This document shows positions 24,001 through 34,721 of a stretch of 64,000 nt of DNA, one piece after another. Under the pieces are notes generated by a model. That model worked only from the letters and a program-made list of their open reading frames with translations. It had not been told where the DNA came from and ran no database searches. The stretch is from Macrostomum hystrix (taxonomy: Eukaryota; Platyhelminthes; Macrostomidae). The stretch lies in the NCBI GenBank assembly GCA_950097015.1, contig CATNEN010000003.1, positions 1,054,001-1,118,000 on the forward strand. The letters are read 5' to 3'. Each line of letters starts with the position of its first letter. Position 1 is the stretch's first letter. The position numbers were made by a program, and so were the translations under genes.

Positions 24001-27000
24001 AGCTCACTGAGGCCGCCCATCTTGAGGCCCTTCCACGCGAGCCATACCCGCCGCCGACCCCCGAGATCAACTGCCTGATGGACAATCCACGGATCCACTT
24101 CAACCTGGCGCTCACCGCTTTGTGCGCCCGCTATCTCCCGACGAGCATCCGACGCGACCGGGCGCTGAACTTCCTTGCCGATCTCCAACCGACGGACATC
24201 GACGTCTGGACCGACGGCTCCGTCAGGGACGGCACCTCGGATGCCTGGGGCGCCGCCGTTATCAACACCCGCAGGTGGGGTACCATTATTGCCGCCCCTG
24301 CCGGCCGGGTTGCTTGCTCCTTCCAGGCGGAGATATGCGCGATACGGGCGGCCCTCGATTACATCAGACAGCTGACGCCGGACCACGGGACGTCGATCCG
24401 CATCCATAGCGACTCGCTGGCGGCGCTGGCAGCCCTTGAGCACGGCCCCTGCGAGCAGCGCTCGGCTGATGGCAGCCTTTGCTGGGCAACGCTGAGCGCC
24501 TTTCAACACAGCTGCGAGTTTGTTTGGGTCCCGGCGCACTGCGACATCCCGGGAAATGAGTTGGCCGACCGCTACGCTAATCGCGCCCGTCTGGAACGAC
24601 AGCAGGACAGGCCCATCTCTTTCCAAGCTGCGCAGCTTGCTATGCTAAGCTTGCTATGCTATGCTATGCTATGCTAATATGCTATGCTATGCTAAGCTTG
24701 CTATGCTTAGCATGCTAAGGCGGCCCTTCGCCGGGCGAGAGCCGCCCTTGACCTCGAGGTGCTGGGGCCGTGCTGGCGCTCCACCCCCAAACACCTCAGC
24801 CGCACCGAGACGGTCGCCATCAACCAGCTCAGGGCGGGATGCTCGATGCTGGCCAATTCCACCCGCCATCGTCTCGGCCTCACTGACGACCCGCTCTGCC
24901 GCGACTGTGGCAACCTCGATACTGAAGAGCACATTCTCTTCGAGTGCCCGCGCGGCGACGGTACCCGTGTTCGCTACGACAACTGGGACGAGGCCCTGCA
25001 TTTATACCCTGAACAAGTCCTCGCCCTCCTGCGCAGACTGGGGCGCCTCTGAGCGCTCCTCCTCCTCGCTGCCTGTAGCAGCTTTGGGGACGGTGGATTC
25101 AGAAGAAGAAGAAGCTAGAACCGCAGTTAGAATCGCAGCAGAGGTAGAATTGCAGCAGGAACCTGAGGTAGAATCGCAGCAGGAACCAGAGGTGGAATCG
25201 CAGCAGGGACCAGATGTAGAATCGCAGGAGGATCCAGAGCTAGAATCGCAGCAGGAACCAGAGCAAGAATCGCAGCAAGAAACAGAGGTGGAATCGCAGG
25301 AGGAACCAGGGCTAGGATCGCAGGAGGAACCAGAGGTGGAATCGCAGCAGAGGTTGAAGCGCAGCAGAAACCACAGCTAGAATCGCAGCAGAGGTAGAAT
25401 CGCAGGAGGAACCAGAGGTGGAATCGGAGCAGAGGTTGAAGCGCAGCAGAGGTAGAATCGCAGCAGGTTCAAGCGCAGCAAAAGTACACATTAGTTCGCA
25501 CTCAATGTTCCGATAGTACCAAAGTGTATGCTTCGCTTGCAGAACAATCGCCGCTCCCTGGCCAGGCCCAGAGCCGTGGCATTTCCCAGTCACGATGAGA
25601 ACAAACGCGAACTGCTGCAGTTCAGCCAGCTCATGGCATGGCTGAAGGTCAACAATCGAGACATGTTCGACGAGCTCAAAACTGTTGAGTACTTATTTTG
25701 CATATTTGCTGGCCAAATATTTGACTTTTCGTTGCTCAAGTCAGTCACGCTTTGCTAATTCATTGGGCTTCCAGCGCTACTCTCGACTGCTCACAAAAGT
25801 GTACGAATCTGAGTTCCGTGAGGTGCTGGAATCCGCTAAGGCCATGCTGCAGCCGCTCAGCAAGGACAAGGGCAGGCCGGGAGCATGTAAGTGTCTTACT
25901 GCTGTGAGTAGTACTCAGTGCTGTGTGCGGCAATGTGTAGAAGAGTTTTTAGAGTGATCGAAGCATTCTATCAGTGAGTCGTCGATTTGTTATAGTTGAA
26001 AGCTAATTTCTTACAATGAGTCGCCGCTTTTTTATAATGAGTCATCGATTTCCGATAGTGTTCGATTTCTGATAATAAGAAGCCGATTTCTGATAATGAG
26101 TGGTCGATTTCTAGCAATGAGAATCTGATTTGTGATATTGAGTCGTCGATTTATGAGAATGATTCGTGGATTTCTGATGAGTCGCCGAGTTATGATACTG
26201 AGTCGTCGATTTCAGATTATTGAGTCGTCGATTTCTGATAAGTCGCCAATCGTTTTATAAATGAGTAGCCGATTTCTGAGAATGAGTCGTTAATTTCTGA
26301 TAACTGAGTCGTAAATCAATAAAAATTTACCATTTTTATCAAAATTCGTCAATTTATTAATAATTAGTCATGGGTTTATGATAATAAGTCGCCAATTTTT
26401 ATAAATGAGTCGCCGATTTCTGATAATAAGTCACGGATTTCTTATAGCGAGTCGCAAATTTATGATATTGAGTCGTCCATGTCTGAAAATGAGTCGCCGA
26501 TTTATGAAAATGAGTCGTCGATTTCTGAAAATGAGTCGCCGATTTCTGATTATTGAGTCAACGATTTCTGATAAGTCGCCAATTATTTTTAAATGAGTAG
26601 CTTATTTCTGAGAATGAGTCGTCGATTTCTTATAATGAATAGCCGATTTCTGAGAATGAGTCGTCGATTTCTTATAATGAATAGCCGATTTCTGAGAATG
26701 AGTCGTCGATTTCTTATAATGAATAGCCGATTTCTGAGAATGAGTCGTCGATTTCTTATAATGAATAGCCGATTTCTGAGAATGAGTCGTCGATTTCTTA
26801 TAATGAGTCGTCGATTTCTGAGAATGAGTCGTTGATTTCTGAGAATGAGTCGTTGATTTCTGAGAATGAGTCGCCTATTTCCCTGCTAATCGCTTGCAGT
26901 GCGCCACGCGGGTTCCAATTCTTCGCTGAATCGCGAAGGCTCCAAGCGCATCGGCGGACTTGGTCAAGATGCTTCGCCCGGCGATTCTTCGTCAACTTTG

Positions 27001-30000
27001 GGCGCCCAGGTGGCTACAATGGGCTCAGCTGGGGCTTCTTTGGACAGTGTGAGTGACCTGCTAGGATATTGGTGTGGGATTCGTAGACTTTAACGCGGGG
27101 GATTTTGGCGTGGGTTTTTTAGTTATTTTTGGCATGGGGTTTTTAGTTATTTTGGCGTGGGGTTTTTAGTTATTTTGGCATGGCATTTTTAGTTATTTTT
27201 GGCGTGGGTTTTTTAGTTATTTTTGGCATGGGGTTTTTAGTTATTTTGGCATGGATTTTTAGTTATTTTGGCATGGGGTTTTTAGTTATTTTGGCGTGGG
27301 GTTTTTAGTTATTTTGGCATGGCATTTTTAGTTATTTTTGGCGTGGGTTTTTTAGTTATTTTTGGCATGGGATTTTTAGTTATTTTTGGCGTGGGTTTTT
27401 TAGTTATTTTTGGCATGGATTTTTAGTTATTTTGGCGTGGGATTTTTAGTTATTTTGGCATGGATTTTTAGTTATTTTGGCATGGATTTTTAGTTATTTT
27501 GGCATGGATTTTTAGTTATTTTTGGCGTGGGTTTTTTAGTTATTTTGGCATGGATTTTTAGTTATTTTGGCATGGATTTTTAGTTATTTTGGCATGGATT
27601 TTTAGTTATTTTTGGCGTGGGTTTTTTAGTTATTTTTGGCGTGGGATTTTTAGTTATTTTCGCGTGGGATTTTTAGTTATTTTGGCATGGGATTTTTAGT
27701 TATTTTTGGCATGGGGTTTTTAGTTATTTTGGCATGGGTTTTTTAGTTATTTTGGCATGGGATTTTTAGTTATTTTTGGCGTGGGTTTTTTAGTTATTTT
27801 GGCGTGGGTTTTTTAGTTATTTTGGCATGGATTTTTAGTTATTTTAGCATGGGATTTTTAGTTATTTTGGCATGGATTTTTAGTTATTTTATATTAGGAG
27901 TTTTTAGTTATTTTGGCATGGATTTTTAGTTATTTTGGCGTGGGTTTTTTAGTTATTTTGGCATGGATTTTTAGTTATTTTAGCATGGGATTTTTAGTTA
28001 TTTTGGCATGGATTTTTAGTTATTTTATATTAGGAGTTTTTAGTTATTTTGGCATGGCATTTTTAGTTATTTTTGGCGTGGGTTTTTTAGTTATTTTTGG
28101 CATGGGATTTTTAGTTATTTTTGGCGTGGGTTTTTTAGTTATTTTTGGCATGGATTTTTAGTTATTTTGGCGTGGGATTTTTAGTTATTTTGGCATGGAT
28201 TTTTAGTTATTTTGGCATGGATTTTTAGTTATTTTGGCATGGATTTTTAGTTATTTTTGGCGTGGGTTTTTTAGTTATTTTGGCATGGATTTTTAGTTAT
28301 TTTGGCATGGATTTTTAGTTATTTTGGCATGGATTTTTAGTTATTTTTGGCGTGGGTTTTTTAGTTATTTTTGGCGTGGGATTTTTAGTTATTTTCGCGT
28401 GGGATTTTTAGTTATTTTGGCATGGGATTTTTAGTTATTTTTGGCATGGGGTTTTTAGTTATTTTGGCATGGGTTTTTTAGTTATTTTGGCATGGGATTT
28501 TTAGTTATTTTTGGCGTGGGTTTTTTAGTTATTTTGGCGTGGGATTTTTTGTTATTTTGGCGTGGGTTTTTTAGTTATTTTGGCATGGATTTTTAGTTAT
28601 TTTAGCATGGGATTTTTAGTTATTTTGGCATGGATTTTTAGTTATTTTATATTAGGAGTTTTTAGTTATTTTGGCATGGATTTTTAGTTATTTTAGCATG
28701 GGATTTTTAGTTATTTTGGCATGGGATTTTTAGTTATTTTGGCATGGGATTTTTAGTTATTTTGGCATGGATTTTTAGTTATTTTAGCATGGGATTTTTA
28801 GTTATTTTGGCATGGGATTTTTAGTTATTTTGGCATGGGATTTTTAGTTATTTTAGCATGGGATTTTTAGTTATTTTGGCATGGGATTTTTAGTTATTTT
28901 AGCATGGGATTTTTAGTTATTTTGGCATGGATTTTTAGTTATTTTGGCATGGGATTTTTAGTTATTTTAACATGGGATTTTTTGTTATTTTGGCATGGAT
29001 TTTTAGTTATTTTATATTAGGAGTTTTTAGTAATGCGAGTTTTGTAGTGTGGCTTTTAATGTAGAGGTTAAGAAATTGTAGTTTTTTGGGATTCCGGATT
29101 TTAGGAATATGAGAAATGCTTTAGGTAGTCGAATTCTTAAGTTTTGGGTTTGAATTTATTGTCCCAATTCATCTTGTAATTATATCCCCAGATATTCGAC
29201 AAGCTACTCGATTCCCTGGAACCCGTCATTGACTTCGAAGAGAACTTCTGCCAGGTATTCTTTGATCTACAGCCTCTGCCGCAGCAGCAGCTGCAACAGT
29301 CCGCCCTGACCACCTCTGTGGTAAGCTCTGTCTCGGACGATGGCGCCATTATGTCTGTGGACAGCGGCGACTTTCGCCAGTCAGTCATTCGTCAGGAGGG
29401 CAAGCAGGTCAGAATCCCAGGATGATCGCATGGAGAAATCCCAGGGTTTTATGATCCCAAAAAATATCCCACTGTTATGATCCCACACTTGCATCTCAAA
29501 AGCTCGGTATTTCTCAATCACTTCTCAGGAGCTAGACGAGCTGCTGAAGTCAATATTTGCATCGGCAGTCGTGTTTCTCGATGATCTAGTCGGCGCCTGC
29601 TACTCGGTTAGCGCGGACTTCAGCATGCAGATGCTGGTTCGATCTGCCGAGCGCTCCGAGCGTCAAAGTGGCCGCAGTCGCCACCTCGGGCACCTGTACG
29701 CCCAGCTGTGCCTTCGGGCTAAGCAGCGCTTCGACCAGTTCGTCGACCAAATGTCGGCCGGCTTTCAGGACTTCAAGCCGAACCGCAAAACCCGCTGCGG
29801 CATTGTGCCGTGCGTCAAGGCCTACGAAGACTTTGCCGGGCGAGCCACAGTTGCGTTTCGCGAATCGAAACGGCTTCCAGATCTTGAGAGGGCGCACGAG
29901 AAGCTGCTGGAGACTCTGGTGGTCCTCGTTGAGCGGGTGGCTCAGGAGCATGGCAAAACCCCGCCAGCTGTGGTGCTAATGGGTGCGTCTGTGGTTTATG

Positions 30001-31365
30001 GCTGAGATTTAGGACTTTGATTCAGGATATGTGATTCAGGCCTTTGATTCAGGATATGTGAGTCAGGATCTGTGATTCAAAACTTTGATTCAGTATCTGT
30101 GATTCAGTATCTGTGATTCAGTATCTGTGATTCAGTATCTGTGATGCAGGCTATAGACTTTACGTGATACAGGCTATGGAATGTATGTGATTCAGGCTAT
30201 GGAATGTATGTGATTCAGGCTATGGAATGTATGTGATTCAGGCTGTAGAGCGTATGTGATTCAGGCTGTAGAGCGTATGTGATTCAGGCTGTAGAGTGTA
30301 TGTGATTCAGGCTGTAGAGTGTATGTGATTCAGGCTGTAGAGTGTATGTGATTCAGGCTGTAGAGTGTATGTGATTCAGGCTGTAGAGTGTATGTGATTC
30401 AGGCTGTAGAGTGTATGTGATTCAGGCTGTAGAGTGTTGGGATTCAGGCTCAAATGCCTTCGCCCGCAGAGAATTTCCACCGACTGGAGAGCATTGTGCG
30501 CAGCCAGCGAATGCAGCGGCTTGACCGAATGCGCCGAGAACTCAGCGACCGGTTCAAGCAGAACCGCACCGACTATGTGCGGACGTTCCTGGGCCGGCCC
30601 TTGGAGAAACTCAGCGTGAGTCATGAGTCACCGTCGTCTTCAGTTGTGATGAGTGAATGTCACTATCAGGCCAGTATCACAGTCGGTCATTACCCTCTCG
30701 AATATCACAGTCGGTCATTACCCTCTCGAATATCACAGTCGGTCATTACCCTCTCGAATATCACAGTCGGTCATTACCCTCTCGAATATCACAGTCGGTC
30801 ATTACCCTCTCGAATATCACAGTCGGTCATTACCCTCTCGAATGTCACAGTCGGTCATTACCCTCTCGAATATCACAGTCGGTCATTACCCTCTCGAATG
30901 TCACAGTCGGTCATTACCCTCTCGAGTATCACAGTCGGTCATTACCCTCTCGAATATCAGGGTCTGTTAATATTCCCTGTACGCCTGTACGCTGGCCCTC
31001 AAATCCCGCAGGAGTTCTTCGATGGCGTTGAGCAGAACCTGTCCCGCGGAGTGTCACCAGACGAGGTCGGCTACCTGCAGCAGTACTCCAGAGCCGAGTT
31101 GAAGAAGCTCATCAAAGAGTACCCGGCCAAGGATGTCAAGCGAGGCCTGGAGCAGTTGCGCAAGAAGGTCGAGAAGCACCTGTGCGAAGAGGAGAGCCTG
31201 TTTGTTGCCGTGTGGCACGAGATGCAGCAGACTTTCCTGGCCCAGTACAATCAGTTCAACCGGCTCATTGCCCAGTGCTACCCCAATGCCAACTTGGCTC
31301 TGGAATTCTCCGACACTGACTTGCTGAGGTTCTTCAGTGACATCGCCAACAAGGCCAGCCCGTGA
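12054..31365 (+). CDS. EXOC1: Exocyst complex component 1 (Sec3)
   Basis: Eleven exons join in phase: 12054-12186, 13243-13652, 18537-18806, 19490-19924, 25543-25683, 25775-25886, 26900-27048, 29192-29407, 29529-29982, 30470-30615 and 31012-31365. This gives 940 codons including the stop; the human protein is about 894 residues. Exons 1-2 carry the Sec3 PIP2-binding PH-like domain ([19 protein letters not shown]). Exons 3-4 carry the coiled-coil region ([13 protein letters not shown]). Later exons match the C-terminal helical rods, with landmarks [25 protein letters not shown] and IARCYP-like IAQCYPNAN. Sec3 is the exocyst subunit that helps tether secretory vesicles to the plasma membrane. 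Donors include GTAAGT, GTGCGT, GTGAGT and one weaker GTTGAG after exon 5. Only introns 5 and 8 are short; most others are swollen by arrays. Confidence 0.95.
12250..13215. repeat. EXOC1 intron 1 minisatellite, 30-bp unit
   Basis: About 32 copies of a 30-bp unit built on CAGTCCATGACCAACAATCC and TCAGAGTT. It fills almost all of intron 1 (12187-13242). The final part is open in the frame of exon 2 from 12849 onward, because 30 is a multiple of 3. Units contain several AG acceptor-like sites (TTTCCAG). The likely true acceptor is at 13241-13242 after CACCCCCAG, which restores the reading phase. Confidence 0.95.
13675..14450. repeat. EXOC1 intron 2 minisatellite a, 18-bp unit
   Basis: About 43 copies of TGTCACTCCATATCTCGC with a common CGC/CAC variant at the end. 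It begins about 20 bp after the exon 2 donor. It is open in several frames because 18 is a multiple of 3; these frames are not genes. Confidence 0.97.
14455..17765. repeat. EXOC1 intron 2 minisatellite b, 16-bp unit, 3.3 kb
   Basis: Around 205 copies of a 16-bp unit TGTCACTCTAGTATCC with recurring variants (TAGAATCC, AATTTAGAATCC, TAGTATCG). Variants recur in the same order, which gives higher-order blocks of several hundred bp. The unit shares TGTCACTC with the adjoining 18-bp array, so the two probably arose from one seed. It is the largest array in the window. Confidence 0.97.
17766..18536. other. EXOC1 intron 2, non-array end
   Basis: Unique T-rich sequence, then at about 18310-18500 four imperfect copies of a stretch with GGGATTTTATCCC, a short palindrome. 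The intron ends at the acceptor CCTCAG at 18531-18536. I see no exon or RNA gene here. Confidence 0.6.
18828..19400. repeat. EXOC1 intron 3 minisatellite, 21-bp then 32-bp units
   Basis: It begins as nine copies of a 21-bp unit (CTGTACACAGACTGTTGCTA plus G), then changes to 32-bp units that add ATCAGACAGCA or GTCAGACAGCA. The longer unit contains the shorter one whole, so the array grew in two steps. It starts about 20 bp after the exon 3 donor at 18807. Confidence 0.95.
19980..20610. repeat. EXOC1 intron 4 minisatellite, left part
   Basis: Imperfect copies of a unit of about 24 bp with GAATCGCAGCA and GAACCAGATGTA. The same unit resumes at 25114 after the retrotransposon, so the element split one array in two. 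Confidence 0.92.
20640..25052 (+). pseudogene. Retrotransposon polyprotein: APE endonuclease, RT, RNase H, zinc finger
   Basis: One frame from about 20613 to the stop near 25052. Endonuclease: [23 protein letters not shown] and [53 protein letters not shown] box SLYADDSAL and FLGLVLD. RNase [22 protein letters not shown], and [13 protein letters not shown] with the late histidine and aspartate. Near the end is a finger, [17 protein letters not shown]. The frame carries three stops, all inside a (GCTATGCTAA)-like run at about 24640-24718; outside it the frame is intact and in register. About 110 extra residues sit inside the endonuclease domain (21013-21355). No in-frame ATG precedes 20883, so the start is unclear. 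Confidence 0.9.
24640..24718. repeat. Short tandem repeat inside the retrotransposon ORF
   Basis: Repeats of GCTATGCTAAGCTT and GCTATGCTAT type. It supplies all the in-frame stop codons seen in the element's polyprotein, while the frame before and after stays the same. Confidence 0.85.
25114..25480. repeat. EXOC1 intron 4 minisatellite, right part
   Basis: Continuation of the unit of about 24 bp seen at 19980-20610 (AATCGCAGCAGGAACCAGAG type). It ends about 60 bp before the exon 5 acceptor at 25541-25542. Confidence 0.92.
25960..26880. repeat. EXOC1 intron 6 minisatellite, 21-bp unit
   Basis: Degenerate at the left, regular at the right (26600-26880), where a 42-bp double unit recurs. The core is GTCGTCGATTTCTGAGAATG. 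It fills intron 6 (25887-26899) up to 20 bp before the acceptor. Confidence 0.93.
27080..29035. repeat. EXOC1 intron 7 minisatellite, 22-bp unit, 2 kb
   Basis: About 85-90 copies of a T-rich unit of 21-24 bp, GGCATGGATTTTTAGTTATT type. A long segment (about 27360-27900) recurs at about 28090-28660, a segmental duplication within the array. It fills most of intron 7 (27049-29191). Confidence 0.95.
30000..30440. repeat. EXOC1 intron 9 minisatellite, 23-bp unit
   Basis: A unit of 23 bp (GTGATTCAGGCTGTAGAGTG plus TAT), more degenerate at its left end. It lies between exons 9 and 10 (intron 29983-30469). Confidence 0.95.
30665..30960. repeat. EXOC1 intron 10 minisatellite, 28-bp unit
   Basis: About ten copies of a 28-bp unit with CACAGTCGGTCATTACCCTC and TCGAATAT. 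It fills intron 10 (30616-31011). Long frames through it join exons 10 and 11 by chance, and the spliced form restores the EXOC1 match. Confidence 0.95.
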
Positions 31366-32354
31366 TAGCCCTTCATCTCCCTGTGTTCCCTGCGTGAGCC
31401 CTTCATCTCCCTGTGTTCCCTGCGTGAGCCCTTCATCTCGCTGTGTTCCCTGCGTGAGCCCTTTATCTCCCTGTGTTCCCTGCGTGAGCCCTTCATCTCC
31501 CTGTGTTCCCTGCGTGAGCCCTTCATCTCCCTGTGTTCCCTGCGTGAGCCCTTCATCTCGCTGTGTTCCCTGCGTGAGCCCTTCATCTCCCTGTCAACAA
31601 TGCCTAAACCCTTGATCTCCCTGTGTTCCCTGCGTGAGCCCTTCATCTCCCTGTCTACAATGCCTAAATCCTTCATCTCCCTGTCTACAATGCCTAAACC
31701 CTTCATCTCCGTGTTCCCTGCGTGAGCCCTTCATCTCCCTGTCTACAATGCCTAAACCCTTCATCTCCCTGTATACCCATTATCCATTTTATCAAGTCTG
31801 TTAGCTCACCACAATGTCAATGTCTGTTTGATTTTGCAATTTAACCAGAATTACATTCTACAGATCAGTTCTGCTTGTGTGCCTTCATTGTTTTGTTGTT
31901 ATTGTTGCATGCACTAACAATGGCCTATAGAAATGTAAGTTATTCAGATTTGTGATAAACTTCAACTTGATCTATATATTTTCCCTTTATTACCATCGAG
32001 CTAAAGAATTATATTCCTAAAATAAATTATTACTATATTTTGCACTAATGAATTACTATAAATTGTCAGTTTGTCTATTTAATTGACTAATTGGTTATCG
32101 ATTACCGAATTCTTGGATCAATACTAACTTCAAAATTAAATATAATAATTTAAACTCTTAAATTATTGTTTGCTTCGATTAAAAAACGAAATGATTAATC
32201 TCTTTTTTATTTCAATTTACTAGTAAACAAATAAATTCTTAGACTGTTGTATGCAATGGCATTTCTGTACATGCTAGGGATTTATAAATCCAGATAAGCT
32301 GATATAGACTATAAAGACGTGTTCCTTAGCAGAATGAAGCCTTACTAAAGGTGG
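31366..32354. other. EXOC1 3' flank: 30-bp repeat, then AT-rich spacer
   Basis: From the stop codon to about 31770 there is a 30-bp repeat (CCCTTCATCTCCCTGTGTTC core, with a variant CTACAATGCCTAAA), so it probably lies in the 3' UTR. After that the spacer is AT-rich; AATAAA at 32021-32026 could be the polyadenylation signal. The next gene is on the other strand and ends at 32355, so the two genes converge. Confidence 0.75.
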
Positions 32355-34721
32355 TCACAGGGTAAATCGGCAGAAAAACTGTAATCCAAAGCACCCTGAG
32401 CCAATCATCAGCAGGCCCATGAATGCTTCGAATTTCACAAACGTAACATCAGGATGTGTAGGCAGATAGATGTAGCTAGTTATCACCATGCTGGCGCCGA
32501 GCATTGTTAGTAGGACTGCCAGCAGGAACAGGCACACATAATGATTAGCTATGCGATAGCTGTTCGATTCGTAAATATTCTGAATGCTTAGTTCCTCATC
32601 TTCATATAAATCACCCCTGAACAGAAGAAACTCAAGTCTGGCTTTTAGCCACCTGGGAAACAGGCAGATGTAGAAAATCACGTACCTGCGTACGAAGCGA
32701 CCTGTGGGTTTTCATTGGTTAGATGGGTTACATTTGTTAAACTGACCCATCAGTCATGTTTCTGACTGATGGACCAATGTTCCCAAACTGACCACTGATA
32801 GACCAATGTTCCCAAACTGACCTCTGGTAGACCAATGTTCCCAAACTGAACACTGATAGACCAATGTTCCCAAACTGACCTCTGGTAGACCAATGTTCCC
32901 AAACTGACCTCTGGTAGACCAATGTTCCCAAACTGACCACTAATAGACCAATGTTCCCAAACTGACCTCTGGTAGACCAATGTTCTCAAACTGACCTCTG
33001 GTAGACCAATGTTCTCAAACTGACCACTTATAGACCAATGTTCTCAAACTGACCTCTGGTAGACCAATGTTCTCAAACTGACCACTTATAGACCAATGTT
33101 CTCAAACTGACCTCTGGTAGACCAATGTTCTCAAACCGACCACTGATAGACCAATGTTCCCAAACTGACCACTGATAGACCAATGTTCCCAAACTGACCA
33201 CTGATAGACCAATGTTCCCAAACTGACCTCTGGTAGACCAATGTTCTCAAACTGACCACTGGTAGACCAATGTTCCCAAACTGGCCACTGATAGACCAAT
33301 GTTCCCAAACTGACCACTGGTAGACCAATGTTCCCAAACTGACCACTGGTAGACCAATGTTCCCAAACTGACCTCTGGTAGACCAATGTTCCCAAACTGA
33401 CCACTGATGGACCAATGTTCTCAAACTGACCACTGATAGACCAATGTTCCCAAACTGGCCACTGATAGACCAATGTTCCCAAACTGACCACTGGTAGACC
33501 AATGTTCCCAAACTGACGACTGGTAGACCAATGTTCCCAAACTGACTTCTGGTAGACCAAAGCTTCTCAAACTGACTAAAGAAGATGTCTCACCGAGCCA
33601 CCAGTCGAACAAGTTTTTCCAAACGCACCAGAGGAATAAGTCCATAAAATAGGCGAACACTTTGCACAGCACCGAGCAGCACGGCATGCAGATGCACATG
33701 CAGGCGAAGCAGCGGCCCCAGGTTCTGCTGCATATGCCACCCTTCAGCATGTACTGGATTCGCTTGTTCACACGGGTCGCTTCCAGCTTTGCTGCCAGCT
33801 CTAGCTCCTTGTTCAGCAGGTTCTCGTTGAATGGGTTGATAATCCAATTGCTGAACCAGGGTACATTGGCTTCTACAGTTTCATAGTCAAAGTTGCTTCT
33901 GCAATTTCCGGTGGTGCGTATCGATTATTTATTTATTTAAACAATAATAATAATAGTCAGGAGGGCTGCGGGCAATGGCGCATCATTTGGTGACAGTAGA
34001 CGCAGGCAATCGTCAGGCAGTGTACACTTTCCATGTGCCTTGGAGCTTGGTCTTCAAGTCGTAAATTGCACGACTAAGTATTTGTCCTTTCGCACTTGAT
34101 TCACTATTGCTTGAGTTAAACTAACTTTGGAATTCGTTTTTGAAATACGAGTGGATGCGGCCGCCCCCAGTCCATGGACTGTACAGTTGTGCACAGCCGT
34201 TAAATGCGCCGCGCATTTGCTGCAACTGTGCCAACTGTCCACCTATCTTAGGATGACTACTTAAACTGAAAGGTGCAAGATTCTCATTTACTTTCATGAT
34301 GGATCGCTTGTACAGTCCAGGTCTGCTCAATTCTGGCTGGAGCTCTGGTCGTGTTCAACGCTTATGTTCTCAATGCATAATAGTGCTTCGGAGCTTACTT
34401 GAAGAACTCATCGATCAGAAACGCCAGCACAACAGTATAGTCCTGGTACTCCGGCAGCTCGCCACGATTGTAAATGCCTTCAATCGTTGCCTCTCGCATC
34501 TCCTTTGCTGACGGTATAGTTATTTTTTTGTTCGTCCTGGCTGGCTGCTCGTCATTGTTGACGTTGCTCAGGTCCGCTGCCCAGACATCGGTGCTGCCCT
34601 CCTCGCTGTTGTCCTTGTCTTGTTGGTCCTTCCCGCCCAAAACAGGCAGCGATTGTTGTCTGCTGTTTTGGTTGCCGGCATCCGCATCATTTGGTTGGTC
34701 TATATCGATTACCCAGCTCAT
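32355..34721 (-). CDS. Cysteine-rich multi-pass membrane protein, unknown family
   Basis: Three exons in phase: 34721-34399, 33898-33594 and 32701-32355, 324 aa. The ATG at 34721 starts a polar, acidic N-terminus (about 95 residues). Then comes a lysine/arginine region, a cysteine cluster (CSRTWGRCFACMCICMPCCS) next to a hydrophobic stretch ending in FAYFMDLFLWCVW, and in exon 3 hydrophobic stretches VIFYICLFP, YVCLFLLAVLLTMLGASMVI and FMGLLMIGSGCFGLQFF. This suggests two to four membrane segments, and the cysteine cluster could be lipid-modified. I do not recognise the family. It is head to head with the nucleoside hydrolase gene, with 837 bp between the start codons. Confidence 0.75.
32750..33560. 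repeat. 29-bp minisatellite in intron 2 of the 32-35 kb gene
   Basis: About 28 copies of a 29-bp unit, CCAATGTTCCCAAACTGACC plus CTCTGGTAGA or ACTGATAGA. It fills the intron between 33593 and 32702. Antisense frames through it are not genes. Confidence 0.95.
33930..34070 (-). mobile_element. SINE-1 fragment (3' part), reverse
   Basis: The reverse complement matches the 3' half of the copy at 1734-2094, including CATTGCCCGCAGCCCTCCT and the (ATT)n tail (read as AATAATAATAATAG here). It lies in intron 1 of the unknown membrane-protein gene. The tRNA head is absent, so it is truncated. Confidence 0.75.
34150..34220 (+). mobile_element. SINE-2 tail fragment
   Basis: It contains CCAGTCCATGGACTG followed by ACAGTTGTGCACAGCC, matching the 3' part of the SINE-2 copies at 40798 and 53560. 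It is only a short fragment, and its call rests on this shared word. Confidence 0.5.

Larger units (their letters stand above)
20611..25113 (+). mobile_element. Non-LTR retrotransposon (I/R1-like, with RNase H)
   Basis: A 4.5 kb element in EXOC1 intron 4, same strand as the gene. The direct repeat GCTAGAACCG occurs at 20601-20610 and 25114-25123, as expected of a target-site duplication, though the target is itself repetitive. The 3' end is a short (GAA)n run at about 25102-25113 rather than poly(A). One long frame covers endonuclease, reverse transcriptase, RNase H and a terminal CCHC-like finger. No separate upstream gag-like ORF is seen. RNase H plus a simple-repeat tail favours the I group over Jockey or R1; subclade is not settled. 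Confidence 0.92.
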
